From Prinia subflava (Eukaryota > Chordata > Aves > Passeriformes > Cisticolidae), in NCBI RefSeq assembly GCF_021018805.1, contig NC_086248.1:53201485-53265484 (forward strand): a DNA stretch of 64,000 bases, read 5' to 3'. Below the pieces are notes generated by a model that did no database searches, was not told where the DNA came from, and saw only the letters and a list, made by a program, of their open reading frames with translations. This document shows positions 55,701 to 64,000 of this stretch, piece by piece (within the stretch, counting starts at the first letter, position 1; the number at the start of each line of letters is the position of its first letter). The position numbers and the translations under genes were made by a program.

Positions 55701-58700
55701 AAATAAGAATATTTTTCAAGAGAAAGCAATCTAGTAGTCCAGATCCTATTTTCAGAGGCAAATGAACCTTAAGGATCCTCATACAAAGACATCTAAAGTC
55801 TACATCTAGAGAAGTATTTTCACTCTTAAGAGGAGATAGGACACGTAAGTACAAGTTAGTCACCAAGTCCCATAATACAGTTGCTCAACCATAAGTATCA
55901 AGAGCTTTTGAGGTATAGCATCATCATAGAATCACAGGATGGGTTGGATCAGAATGGGCCTTAAAGATCATCTAATTCCAACCCCCTGCCATGGGCAGGG
56001 ACACCTTTCACTGGACCAAGTTTTTTGAAGCTCTATGCAACCTGGTCTTAAACATTTCCAGGAATGGGGTAGCTACAGCTTCTATGGGTAACCTGTTCTA
56101 GAATTTCTTTCTGAGATCTAACCTAAATCTACTGTCTTTCATTTTAAAGACATCTTTCCTTGTTCTGTCACTACCTGCCTTTGTCAAAAGCCCCTTACCA
56201 TTTTTCTTGTAGGTTCTCTTCAGGTACTGTAAGGCCACTATTAGGTCACACCAAAGCTATCTCTTTTCCAGGCTGAACAATCCCAATTCTCTCAGTCTTT
56301 CCTCATAGGAGAGGGGCTCCATCCCTCTAATCACCCTGGCGTCCCTCCCCTGGGCTTGCTCCAAAAAGTCAGTGTCCTTCTTGTGCCTGGGACCCCAGAC
56401 CTGGATGCAGTATTCCAGGTGGGGTCTTATGAGAGAGGAGGGGCAGAATCCCCTCCCTCGTCCTGCTGGTCACGTTGCTTTGGATGCAGTCCATTACATC
56501 ACTGGCTTTCTGAGCTGCAGAAGCACATTTCTGGGTCATGTCCAGCCTCATCCACCAGCACACCCAAGTCCTTTTCGGCAGGGCTGCTCTCCATCTCTTC
56601 ACCCCCCAGCCTGTACTGACACTGTGAGTTGTCCTGACCCAGGTGCATCACCTTGTACTTGGTCTTGTGAAACCTCATTAGATTCCCATGGGGCCACTTT
56701 TTGGGTTTGTTCTGGTATCTTTGATTACCTAAGATCACACAGAACTATGGATATGACACGTGCCTTAAGATCTGTATCCATCTGGACTGGTATGGAAACC
56801 AGGCAGGCTATCGTCATGCATCTCAGCAGGAGAACATCGGTTTGGCCAAGTTGCTCCTTGAATGTCTTTGGACCTTAGCTCTGTTAAAACATTTACCTAC
56901 ATTCTCTTCTGCATTTGGAACATCTTCAGCAGTAAGGCAGGTCAGGAAATTCACTAAGTCATGCAGTATCTAGATTGTTCTGAAGTTGTTGACCCTCACA
57001 CTGTGGTTACCTGGAAATCTAGTGATTATAAAACAGGGCCACAACAGCTATGGGAAAAAAAAAAAGAGAGAAAAAAAAAAAAAAAAAAAAGGGAAAAAAA
57101 CGGAGAAGACTGCTGTGAAAAAAAGGTTATGCAGTTATGCTGTTTAAACTTCAAAAACTCATACCAGATGAATCAGCCACTTGTGGCTTGGGAATGAAAG
57201 GAGAAAGTCCATTGCATCACTGGGCAGCTGGGGGATTGGAGGATTGTTATCTTGGCAAGAAGTGCGAGTACATGCTACAGGCTATGTTCCAGAAAAAAAT
57301 GTGTCACTTTTCTTGAAAATGACAATGATCTGCTCATTTGCATAATATGGCATGAGTGCATTGTTGACAGAGATAGAGTAAGGGAGTTCAGAGCGTGGGG
57401 CATTCTCCTCTTCCTGGTTTCTTTGCTCAGCAGGGTTTCTTTGCGTCATGCTGTTGCTCCCCAGGCCACATCATGAGGAAAGTGTGAGAGACTTATAGTC
57501 TAAGAGGACTAAAAATGCCTCTGAGAAGGGTGCAGACAGGTGGGAAGGAGAGCAACACAGTTTGGTGGAACTTAACCTTTGGGTTTTGTCCCTGTACCTC
57601 ATGGGGTACAGCGGGATTTGGGCTCTGGCACTGCAGCACCAGTGCAGACAGTGATCCAGTAGTCAGGAAAGTGCCAAGAGGTCATACAAGGCTGTGAGGG
57701 GTGTGAAAGAACACTGTGGCATGTTACAGCAATGGCTTGTGGTCTCTTATTGTAGCTCTTCAGCTTATTACAGTGTAGTGGGGAGGATTTGTGGTCCATG
57801 GTGACAGTCACAGTAGAAGCAGTGGGACTCTTCCAGAGAGGGGCCTGTTACATCAGTGCCTGCAATCCCAACAGGAGAAGTTCCATGACTCCTCTTGTTC
57901 CTTTTTCTCTCCCATGGTAAATGTCTTCATGAGAGCAATGAAAGAAATACAATCATTAAAAATATTGCATGCCAGATTCTCATCCCTTTGGGATTTCCAA
58001 GAGGCCTACCCTGTAATACTTCCCCCTCTCCCCCCATCAAAGTGAAGCAGTTTGCCCAATCAGATTTTATGTTTTCCTATGGTGTTTTGGGATTTCAGCA
58101 CCTAAGTCCGCTGTAATAATTACAGCTGAATATAATAGGTGGGACTAAGTGACAGTGCTTAAAGCATAAGAAGTCTGTCACCTGTGGTAGTTAATCCATG
58201 TCAGCCGTGATTTTCTAAGTAACTGTCTGTCATACACTGCTTTTGAGTACCAAGGCCTCCCAAGCCATGGCCAATGCTTCCTCCTGCTAATCCATAAAAT
58301 ACAACTATAGATCTAGTGGAAATACCACATCTGATGAGATAATCCAATGCCTTCTCTGAAATACCCTGGCTTGTTTAAATAGATGTATTCAGACATGAAT
58401 TGCATAAATACAGACACAGGAATTTCTTTGATCCAGGGTTATAAAATATATTAAAAAGAACTCAGCACCTTGAATCTGATTAGACACGTAATTATATTGT
58501 TATCCAAACTAATTTCATGTCTGCATTTAATTTGAACTACTGCACTTCTCAAAATTATAGGAATTTGCTAATATTAGAAGTAGCAAGGTATCTCCTGTGT
58601 ACCAGGAAACTCACAGTGCCTGAAGATCAAATCTTCCAGTACAGTTGTCTGTACAAAGCTTTAGTTCCAAAGTAAAAGATACTTTAACACCAATTAATTG

Positions 58701-58868
58701 CTTTATTGTAATATATATTGCAGGTATTATACATTCGTAACATGATAGTTGTAATATATAATATCAGAGATGCATTAGATTCTCATGAATACTTCTCTGA
58801 TACTATATATATTCTCTTCATAAGCAAAACACTGTACTGGAAAATGCTTCATCTCCTGTCTAAAAATA

Positions 58869-58913
<45 letters not shown>

Positions 58914-61900
58914 TGAACGGTTGTATTGAACCTATAAGAAGAAATAAATGTTTGTAAAGTTAGTGCATCATAGTAAGACTTCCGTGACCCATGGGGAAAG
59001 CTCACCCGCAGGCAAAGTGAAGCAAAGACGGACGGCAGAGCGGCAGGAAGGGCACGGGCGGGATCTTTAGGAGGGGACGGGGAAGGGAACCTGCGGCTGC
59101 CGAGCCGCCCCCGCCCCGCGCCGCGCCTGGCGCGGAACCGCGGCGCCCCCGCGCGGGCGGCACCGGCACTGCAGCACTGCCCGGGAGCGGGCAGCCACAC
59201 GCAGCCACACGGGCAGAAAGTGTTACAGGCTTCAGCCCGGGAGGCCTTTCTAACAAGAACATTCTTCGTAAATGAAATAGAAATTCCAGGAGACTATATT
59301 CTCCCAGGGCATGTTATTGCATCGTTTGCTTCTTTGCTGAGTCCCAGTTTCAATGATGGCCTTGTCTTGTCATCTTCTTCAAAGGCAAAGTAGGTCATAG
59401 AAATACACAATGGTTTGGGTTGGAAGGGGCCTTAAACGTCATCTAGTTCCAGCATCCCTGCCGTGGGCAGGAGCACCTTCCACAAGACCAGATTGCTCCA
59501 AGCCCCATCCAAACTGGCCACAAACATTTCCAAGGATGGGCCATCCACAGCTTCTCTGGACTACTTCTTTCAGTGTCTCAGCACACTCACAATAAAGAAT
59601 TTCCTCCTAACAGCTAATCTAAATCTCTTCTCTTTCAGTTTAAAACCTCTCTGCCTTGTCCTATCACTGTCTGTCCATATAAAAGAATAGTTCTTCATAT
59701 TTTCATAAAAGCTCTCTTTAAGTATTGAAAGGCCATCTCTTATTCAGAGATGAACTTGTAAGCATAAGGGCCCATGTATTTTTTGCATTCTTCATTTCAC
59801 AGATAGCCAAATGCTCAAATTTCCAATGAATTTCCACAATAGCCTGTACCCAGTTCAATGTGCTGCTATGAAGTGCGTTTCATCAAGTAGAAGAAAAAAG
59901 AAAAAATATTCAGGAATGAATCTCTGGGAAGAAGAGAGAAAGGAAATTAACAGAGAGGGTGACGTACACAAGAATGGGGCTCCAGCTATATCCCAATGCT
60001 AGCAGAGAACTGCTGGTAGAATCTTCTCTTGGGTCTAAACTGAAACATGGACAACTAGGAGTAACCTTACACTGTCATATAAAAAATTCCCGTTTTTAAA
60101 AATAGTAGTGAAAGGAACTCACAAACTAACAAAGATGACCCTTCTATGCTATGCTGCTTTACAGGTCTAGAGGGCAGATCTTTTCACAAATGGCAGCAGA
60201 ATGGATGTGGTAACATTAAATCATGTACAAAACTGCACACCGGACTCCAAACTAGTTATCCTCGAAGTAGAAGAGAACTAGGACTCAGTTTTAAGTATTT
60301 TCAGAGATCAGTTTTCCTTGTCATTTGTAAAGATACCAGTGTGATTAAAACAGAAACAGCAAAGCCGTGCCTAGATAAGTCTCTAGCCAGACAAAGATAT
60401 CTTATTCTTAGTATATCCACACACATATAAATACATATATCCTGGCCCATGACTGAAGGGGAAACCATTACATGTCATTCCAACATATTTAAAGAACTGT
60501 GGCTGGGAAGTCACAGCTGAATGATTTTGGCTAATCACCAAGTGAGTAATGTCAAACACTGAATGTCTGGACAGTTTCCATTCAAATAACATTTCATCTT
60601 GGGCCAACACTATTTACAAACCACTGGAATGAAATCCCATACTGTAATTTATCCATTAGTAAGAGACAGCATTACAGCTGGGTAAGATGCAGCCCTGTTT
60701 CTGCATGGAGGTCTCCCAGTTCTCCCAGTGGTGGTAGCTCTTTCCGAGCCTCCCACGCCAGTTCTGCAGGTCATCCCTGCTCACCTCTACACATCTTAGA
60801 TGGCATGTACAAATTCAGAGAGAGTTTCTGTAGATATGTGAGTGTATATTCAGGTAATCTCTGACTGGTTCCCTGAAATTTAAGGTGTCATTTTACATTT
60901 AAAATTTTACTGTTTCAGAAACAACAAATTATAAAGGCAGATATTGGTCCCTACTTGACCTAATGTGTGTATCTAAACCTTCCCTTGCTCTCCAATCCCA
61001 GGCAGTGGTAGTAAAGAATGGAGAAGCTGTAAAATATAGAACTACAATGAGAAAAATATACACATTCTCACATCTTCATCTTGCTCCTTGCTTTCTGCAT
61101 TCTCTTCACCTCCTCTGAATCTCTCTTCCTTTGTCTGACCAGCACCCTGCACTTCCTTGGGTGGTTATCTGTTCTCAGAACAAAGCCACTTCCCCTGCAC
61201 CTTCTCCCTCATTGTGACATACTCCCACAGAGTTCAGTGAGGCATCAAAACCCACTGTCTTTGGTTTTGAGGCAGGAATGGGCAAAACTGATAAAAATTT
61301 AGCACCCTCAACAGCAAGAGCTGCTTCCAGGTTTGTGTAACTCCCCCTACACTACTGTAAAAAAGCTTGGATTATCTCCATTAAAATTTAAAACCAAAAA
61401 GTATTCTCTCTGTGACAGATTGACTATTTTCACTAGTATCATTATTGGGATGTCATAAAAGAGAGTTTAGCTAGGTGTTTTTCAATACTTGTCCAGAAAT
61501 TTCTCCATGCAAGAAGGCATATAGGTCAGTATGACATTCTATCAGGAAAGTCTCCAGAGAGGTTGCCTTTGAAGATATCATTTGGATTCATCTAACTACA
61601 GATGAATTTCAGCTGCATAGTTCAGTAGTTTTACACAGACAAAAAATCTCATCTGTTTTAGGCTTGTGTGTTCACAAGTTCAAGCCAATGTCATTCCTGC
61701 ACTGGTTTGTAAAGCTAATAGAAGAAATAGAATCACAGAATCACAGAAATGTTTTGGTTGGAAGGGATCTTTGAAGATCATCTCTGCCATGGGTAGTGAC
61801 ATCTTTCACCAGATCTGGTTGCTCAGAGCCCCATCCAGCCTGACCTTGAACAATTCCAGCTTCTGTGGGTAGCCTGTTCCAGTGTTGCATCACACTCAGC

Positions 61901-62544
61901 TTAAAGAATTTCTTCTTCATGTGAAAGCATAAATGCACTCTATTATATCATCTCTATAGCCAATATACAACGTTTTAATGTTCCTAAGGGGACGGGATGC
62001 TTTACTGGAGAGGTCTGTAGCAGCAACAAATTCCTCAACATCTTACCTTATTTAAAGCAATAAAGTAGGGGAATACATAATTTTGTGACAGTGGTCTAGA
62101 GTTTGATTTAAGACACATTTTAGTCTGAAGACCATCTCACACACCTGTGCTGGAGCAGACACTGCCATGGGATCCCCTGGGATATGGGTGTGGTGATTGG
62201 ACATTTCCAAATACTAGTATTAATACTAATGTCCAGCTCCTAATGGGAGATGCTAATCCAGGGCTGGTTTCATAGGTTGTGGCAGAGTGAGGGACTCAGA
62301 AATTGCAATAGTCTGAGCAAATCTTCTAATGTGCCGTCATTTTTTTTCAGGGAAAAAAAATAGGGAGGAGAAAAGAAAAAAATCCAACAAAGATGAAAGC
62401 AAGGAGACAAGACAGGAAAGCAAAGGGAGAGCAGCTCGAAGACAAAACCGAGAACAGAGGGAAAACAACAACAAAACGCAGCCGAAGAAGAGGAAAGCTC
62501 CAAACAAAGAGCAGGACCTGGCACCCATTGACACTGCACATTAA
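4038..62544 (+). CDS. RSPO3: R-spondin 3, complete five-exon coding sequence
   Basis: Spliced CDS join(4038-4134, 36443-36634, 38168-38314, 40606-40803, 62351-62544) is 828 nt, giving 275 residues; human RSPO3 is 272. RSPO3 is a secreted protein that bridges LGR4/5/6 and the ubiquitin ligases RNF43/ZNRF3, so that Frizzled stays on the cell surface and Wnt signalling rises. Seen in the translation: signal peptide about 1-21, furin-type motif RVRR at 26-29, furin-like repeats about 35-93 and 96-142, thrombospondin type 1 domain about 147-207, and a Lys/Arg-rich tail 208-275. Arg67 and Gln72 (ligase contact), Phe106 and Phe110 (LGR contact), N-glycosylation sequons at Asn36 and Asn137 and the WxxW C-mannosylation motif at Trp153/Trp156 are all present. 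The match favours RSPO3 over RSPO1, 2 and 4 throughout exons 1-4. All introns interrupt codons after base 1. No frameshift or internal stop is seen. Alternative splicing cannot be judged from DNA alone. Confidence 0.97.
4560..6010. promoter_or_regulatory. Further CpG-rich blocks at the start of intron 1
   Basis: Two GC- and CpG-dense stretches, roughly 4560-5180 and 5440-6010, are separated by about 250 bp of lower G+C. Both lie inside intron 1 just after exon 1. They extend the CpG-rich domain of the promoter to about 3.4 kb. They may be enhancer or alternative-promoter sequence; no exon can be defined in them. Confidence 0.5.
7626..7705. repeat. Compound microsatellite (TTCC)13-(TGCC)7
   Basis: Thirteen perfect TTCC units (7626-7677) pass directly into seven perfect TGCC units (7678-7705), related by a single T-to-G change in the unit. 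It lies in RSPO3 intron 1. Open frames across it on both strands are by-products of the repeat. Confidence 0.97.
9943..9971. repeat. Oligo-A tract of 29
   Basis: An uninterrupted run of 29 A residues followed by CAACAC. No retroposed body is recognisable before it. Confidence 0.9.
17049..17094. repeat. Old imperfect palindrome, dispersed repeat remnant
   Basis: Arms beginning CCTATTGAAA (left) and ending TTTCAATAGG (right) flank a GGTTTTGCC centre. The motif resembles the common amniote repeat fragment of the form CATTGAAGTCAATGG...TTTTGCC...CATTGACTTCAATGG. The copy is decayed. The family name cannot be assigned without a repeat library. Confidence 0.5.
17990..18018. repeat. Imperfect CA repeat
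   Basis: ACACACACA, interrupted by TAGAG, then ACACACACA. A short, interrupted dinucleotide array in intron 1. Confidence 0.75.
18937..19179. repeat. Perfect pentanucleotide microsatellite (CTCCT)n, about 48 copies
   Basis: About 243 bp of uninterrupted TCTCC/CTCCT units. One strand is pure pyrimidine, the other pure purine (GGAGA). The 5-bp unit has no stop codon in any frame, so it gives long false open frames of repeated Ser-Ser-Pro-Leu-Leu and, on the other strand, Arg-Gly-Glu-Glu-Arg. Confidence 0.98.
26321..26370. repeat. A-rich (CAAA)n-like low-complexity tract
   Basis: About 50 bp of AAAC, AAAT and CAAA units with one CG interruption, in intron 1. Confidence 0.8.
32601..33975 (-). 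mobile_element. Solo LTR of an endogenous retrovirus, ERVL-like
   Basis: A 1375-bp element starts TGTCATGG and ends CCACGACA, which are inverted copies matching at 7 of 8 bases. It is flanked by a perfect 5-bp duplication ATTCT (32596-32600 and 33976-33980). The TG...CA ends plus target duplication are those of an LTR; a 5-bp duplication is typical of ERVL-type elements. On the minus strand an AATAAA lies at 32734-32729, about 130 bp before the 3' end, which supports minus orientation with U3 starting TGTCGTGG. No gag, pol or env sequence and no second LTR are present, so this is a recombinational relic. The interior is GC-rich around 33480-33960. Confidence 0.8.
35509..35555. repeat. Small local duplication
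   Basis: The motif AGTTACAACTTCTGAA at 35514 recurs 26 bp later as AGTAACAACTTCTGAA, an imperfect two-copy tandem duplication in intron 1. Confidence 0.6.
36443..36634 (+). CDS. RSPO3: RSPO3 coding exon 2 (furin-like repeat 1)
   Basis: 192 nt encoding residues 33 (split codon) to 96 plus one base. The acceptor follows a long T-rich tract and ends CTTCTCAG at 36442; the donor is GTAAGT at 36635. The Met33 codon is completed across the junction (A from exon 1 plus TG). The exon carries the Asn36-Val-Ser sequon and the first cysteine-rich furin-like repeat, which docks on RNF43/ZNRF3. The contact residues Arg67 and Gln72 sit in the segment [12 protein letters not shown]. Position 64 is Val, where human has Ala. 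Confidence 0.97.
36635..38167 (+). other. RSPO3: RSPO3 intron 2 (1.5 kb)
   Basis: Bounded by GTAAGT and TTTCAG. Nothing else is recognised inside. Open frames on the minus strand here show no family resemblance. Confidence 0.95.
38168..38314 (+). CDS. RSPO3: RSPO3 coding exon 3 (furin-like repeat 2)
   Basis: 147 nt encoding residues 97 (split) to 145 plus one base. The acceptor is TTGCATTTCAG ending at 38167 and the donor is GTGAGT at 38315. It encodes the second furin-like repeat, the LGR4/5/6-binding module. Phe106 and Phe110 lie in CFTRNFC, the pair that inserts into the LGR surface in R-spondin structures. An Asn137-His-Thr sequon is present near the end. Differences from human RSPO3 are conservative or in loops, for example Tyr-Ser at 121-122. 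Confidence 0.97.
38315..40605 (+). other. RSPO3: RSPO3 intron 3 (2.3 kb)
   Basis: Bounded by GTGAGT and TTTATTGCAG. No repeats or exons recognised inside. Confidence 0.95.
40606..40803 (+). CDS. RSPO3: RSPO3 coding exon 4 (thrombospondin type 1 domain)
   Basis: 198 nt encoding residues 146 (split) to 211 plus one base. The acceptor is TTTATTGCAG ending at 40605. The exon holds the TSR1 domain from His147 to Cys206, with the C-mannosylation motif WSPWSPC (Trp153, Trp156) and six cysteines (148, 159, 166, 190, 199, 206). This domain binds heparan sulfate proteoglycans. The donor, AAG|GTACCA at 40804, is weak: only GTA of the intronic consensus is kept. Reading through it would add six codons after Gly212 and then reach a TAA at 40824-40826. 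The exon end is supported by phase and by alignment of the join with the RSPO3 tail. Confidence 0.95.
40824..40962 (+). promoter_or_regulatory. Possible intronic stop and polyadenylation signal after exon 4
   Basis: If the exon 4 donor is not used, the frame adds six codons after Gly212 and stops at TAA 40824-40826. An AATAAA at 40957-40962 follows, with a GT-rich stretch (TGTGCTTTGTGTG) at about 40983-40995. The three elements together have the layout of a composite terminal exon. Use in vivo is an inference. Confidence 0.35.
41970..42428 (+). mobile_element. CR1 LINE fragment, 3' end, sense orientation
   Basis: 5'-truncated CR1 of about 460 bp. Recognised by the run of CR1 landmarks: AAAGATGGTGAAGGGCCT, CTCAGCCTGGAGAAG, GGGAGACCTCATTGCT, GGTTCTTCACCCAGAGG, TCTCCAGGGAAGTGGT, and GGACTTGATGATCCTTGAGG. 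It ends in the diagnostic 8-bp tandem ATTCTGTG-ATTCTATG at 42413-42428. Any coding sequence is broken by stops. Confidence 0.93.
42477..42520. repeat. Two adjacent perfect hairpins
   Basis: The first has 11-bp arms GTAGATCAGTA / TACTGATCTAC around a GATG loop (42477-42502). The second has 7-bp arms TACAGTA / TACTGTA around CA (42505-42520). They lie about 50 bp past the 3' end of the CR1 fragment. Confidence 0.9.
50701..50738. repeat. C-rich pyrimidine tract
   Basis: TCCCTCCTCCCTCCCTCCCC and similar units for about 38 bp. Low-complexity, in intron 4. Confidence 0.7.
55925..56690 (-). mobile_element. CR1 LINE fragment, about 770 bp, antisense
   Basis: Reading the minus strand it ends in CTGTGATTCTATG at 55925. 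It contains standard CR1 3' landmarks such as the reverse complements of TTAAAGATCATCTAATTCCA and CCTGCCATGGGCAGGGACAC. The upper part (about 56370-56690) preserves the C-terminal end of CR1 ORF2: the minus-strand frame contains [15 protein letters not shown] and [14 protein letters not shown], then shifts frame into [15 protein letters not shown]. The frameshift and later stops make it non-functional. It is the longest CR1 piece in the window. Confidence 0.93.
57052..57100. repeat. Purine-rich oligo-A tract
   Basis: 49 purines, mainly A runs broken by GAGAG and GGG. Confidence 0.85.
58872..58908. repeat. Oligo-T tract of 37
   Basis: 37 uninterrupted T residues (oligo-A on the minus strand), about 100 bp before a GC-rich block. 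Confidence 0.95.
58980..59225. promoter_or_regulatory. Isolated CpG-rich block inside intron 4
   Basis: About 245 bp of high G+C with dense CpG, including GGGCGGG and CCGCCC Sp1-like sites, stands alone in AT-rich intron. It is followed by CR1 sequence and preceded by the oligo-T tract. It could be a small CpG-island promoter or enhancer, or the 5' part of a minus-strand retroposed sequence. No open frame here matches a known protein. Confidence 0.5.
59396..59740 (-). mobile_element. CR1 LINE fragment, 3' end, antisense
   Basis: It starts with a degenerate tail CATAGAAATACACAATGG, then GGTTTGGGTTGGAAGGGGCC, TCATCTAGTTCCAGCATCC and CCATCCAAACTGGCC, all reverse-complement CR1 3' sequence. It ends near GTATTGAAAGGCCATCTC. 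Truncated and without coding capacity. Confidence 0.9.
61728..61930 (-). mobile_element. CR1 LINE fragment, about 200 bp, antisense
   Basis: It starts TAGAATCACAGAATCACAG (CR1 tail units), then TTTTGGTTGGAAGGGATC, GAGCCCCATCCAGCCTGACC and AGCCTGTTCCAGTG. An internal deletion relative to its relatives removes the segment between ATCATCT and CTGCCATGGG. It ends about 420 bp before RSPO3 exon 5. Confidence 0.9.
62351..62544 (+). CDS. RSPO3: RSPO3 coding exon 5 (basic C-terminal tail)
   Basis: 194 nt including the stop TAA at 62542-62544; it encodes residues 212-275. The acceptor is a T-rich tract ending TTTTTTTTCAG at 62350. The peptide is extremely rich in Lys, Arg, Glu, Gln and Asn, includes a PKKRK cluster at 256-260, and ends in DTAH, close to the STVH end of mammalian RSPO3. 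This tail binds heparan sulfate and matrix and is predicted to be disordered. It is the least conserved part of the protein, with three more residues in total than human. Confidence 0.95.
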
Positions 62545-63395
62545 TGGCCCTCCATGATTGTTTAAGTGTTATGATGCTGCTAAACCTACCAGATCGCCCT
62601 GACAGGTGTTCCAACCATTCAGGCCACAAATGGACAATGCTACCAGTTATTATTAAACTTTAAACAACATTCCAAATACTTCCTATATTCTCCAAGCTAC
62701 CATAGTTTATTAAAGAGATTGACATGAGCCAAGGAAAAAAATGTAAAGATGGGATACTTTAAAACTGTTATATTATATGCTTCCATGCATCTGTAAAAGG
62801 CAATTAAGAAATTTTGTATATATTAATAATAGGGTATAAAATATAGCAATATAATAATGAATGACATTCAGATGAACAATGTTCTTTTTCTTTGTAAAAT
62901 ATTTTTCAAGTTATTAAGTATGAGGCAAGAGATAAGTCTAAATCAAAGACAAAAATTGTATCCCTTCATATATTGTACATAATTAAGAGAAGGAGGAAAA
63001 CATTTCTGAAGAGCCAGTAGGAGCCCAAGGTTTTACAGCCTCTGGTGGAGCAAGATGGGATTGCCCTGTATTTTCCTGGTCCATGCTCCAGATATGGGTG
63101 AGAAACATCAGGAGAAAGCCAGCTGGGCTTCCGCTGCTGAGGTATAAGAAGCAGAAGCATCTGCAGCTTTGAAGACTGAATCCCTGAGGCAGAAGGAAAC
63201 TCAGCTGAGCTTGAATAATGCTCTTATCTGTGGACAGCACAATGTTTTCTGGTCTAAACAGTGGTACCGTGTGCTGTTTTATGCTTTTTATACCTATGTG
63301 TAACTTAAGTCTACATTTCAAATCTTCTGGTGAATGACAAATCGTATTTGTAGGAGACAACGTTGAGTTAATAAAAACCAGAAAAACAGATCATG
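62545..63395 (+). other. RSPO3: RSPO3 3' UTR
   Basis: Runs from the stop to just past the AATAAA at 63370-63375; a T/GT-rich stretch at about 63398-63410 follows. Weaker ATTAAA hexamers occur at 62652-62657 and 62709-62714, and another AATAAA at 63526-63531, so shorter or longer ends are possible. The first half is AT-rich with several TATATTAATA-like runs. Confidence 0.7.
63370..63375 (+). terminator. Likely RSPO3 polyadenylation signal
   Basis: AATAAA about 826 nt after the stop codon, followed 23-35 nt later by TATGTGTTTTTC, a suitable downstream element. Confidence 0.6.
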
Positions 63396-64000
63396 TAAGT
63401 ATGTGTTTTTCACAGTGATAGTGTCACTTTTTCTGCTGGGGAAGGGAAACACTTTATAACTTCACAGACAGGAGAGAACATAACTTACATCCACACTGTG
63501 CATCTAGCAAAAAAATATCCATGAAAATAAATTTACAAACATATACAAATTACAAACTTCTGTCCAATTTTGCTTAAATTCCTCTTCTGATTCTTCTCTC
63601 TGACACAGTAGAAGTGAAAATCTCCACTGCTCAGAGGACAAACCAAATCCTATGGTACCATTCTGGGCATATTAGAGGATAGAACAGCTCATCAGTGAAG
63701 CACAGATTATGCTACACACTGAGTTACTGCTCAGAAATGGACTTACCCTTTACAGAAACATGCTGAGGAACCAACATACCTCATGGTATGTGTTCTGTTT
63801 TGCCATGACAGCTGTCATGGAGGTAGCAGCCCACCCACTGTGGAGCGTGGACTAGAACAGGTGGCAGGAGTCAGTTCCCCTCCTCGTTCACTATTTCTGT
63901 TTCTTACAGTGAGTTTGACCTTAAAAAAGATGCTGTCCAACACTGAAGCCTGTCTCTCAGGTTGAGGACACCTGAATGACAGACCTCAGTGACTTTCCAA
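63396..64000. other. 3' flank of RSPO3, nothing recognised
   Basis: AT-rich sequence with a second AATAAA at 63526. No gene or repeat is recognised up to the window edge. Confidence 0.6.

Larger units (their letters stand above)
40804..62350 (+). other. RSPO3: RSPO3 intron 4 (21.5 kb)
   Basis: It starts at the weak donor GTACCA and ends at a T-rich acceptor. It contains all four recognised CR1 fragments, an isolated CpG-rich block, poly-A and poly-T tracts, and a paired hairpin. The stretches 42521-55924 and 56691-58870 hold no recognised gene. A CpG-enriched patch near 43690-44080 and a pyrimidine-rich run at 50701-50738 are the only compositional features noticed there. Confidence 0.9.

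Noticed and set aside
58860..59280. Target-site duplication around the oligo-T and CpG-rich unit
   Set aside because: I looked for a copy of the sequence before the T tract (CTGTCTAAAAATACTC) beyond the GC-rich block and did not see one, so a retroposition origin is not proven.
1..64000. CRISPR arrays, operons, tRNA or rRNA genes, prokaryotic mobile elements
   Set aside because: Nothing of this kind was recognised. The gene structure and repeats are those of a bird nuclear genome.

Overview
The window is vertebrate nuclear DNA, almost certainly from a bird. It has one intron-rich gene with canonical GT-AG splice sites, CpG-island sequence around its first exon, and several CR1 retrotransposon tails ending in the 8-bp tandem ATTCTGTG/ATTCTATG that marks avian and reptilian CR1. 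A long solo LTR of a type reminiscent of neoavian or passerine ERVL elements makes a neoavian bird plausible, but the species cannot be fixed from the sequence.

The only protein-coding gene I can support is RSPO3 (R-spondin 3), complete and on the + strand. Its five coding exons are 4038-4134, 36443-36634, 38168-38314, 40606-40803 and 62351-62544. They join in phase to an open reading frame of 275 codons plus a stop. The exons map cleanly onto domains: signal peptide (exon 1), furin-like repeat 1 (exon 2), furin-like repeat 2 (exon 3), thrombospondin type 1 domain (exon 4) and basic heparin-binding tail (exon 5). RNF43/ZNRF3-contact residues Arg67 and Gln72 and LGR-contact residues Phe106 and Phe110 are all present, so the product should be a functional secreted Wnt-signal enhancer.

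Layout: 1-2450 is upstream non-coding DNA. 2640-3760 is a CpG island that probably holds the promoter. 3785-3876 is a 92-nt pure purine tract in the presumed 5' UTR. Intron 1 (32.3 kb) begins with two more CpG-rich blocks, then becomes AT-rich, with microsatellites (7626-7705, 18937-19179) and a 1375-bp solo LTR flanked by a 5-bp target duplication (32601-33975). Introns 2 and 3 are short. Intron 4 (21.5 kb) carries all four recognised CR1 fragments, a pair of perfect hairpins beside one of them, and an isolated GC-rich block next to a 37-T tract. The last exon is followed by a 3' UTR of about 850 nt with an AATAAA at 63370.

The observations most worth checking are: a weak exon 4 splice donor followed by an in-frame stop and an intronic AATAAA plus GT-rich stretch, which could make a short R-spondin lacking the basic tail; the isolated CpG-rich block with an oligo-A end on the minus strand in intron 4; and the intact-boundary solo LTR 2.5 kb upstream of exon 2. 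I found no convincing novel multi-gene system. The many other open frames look like chance.
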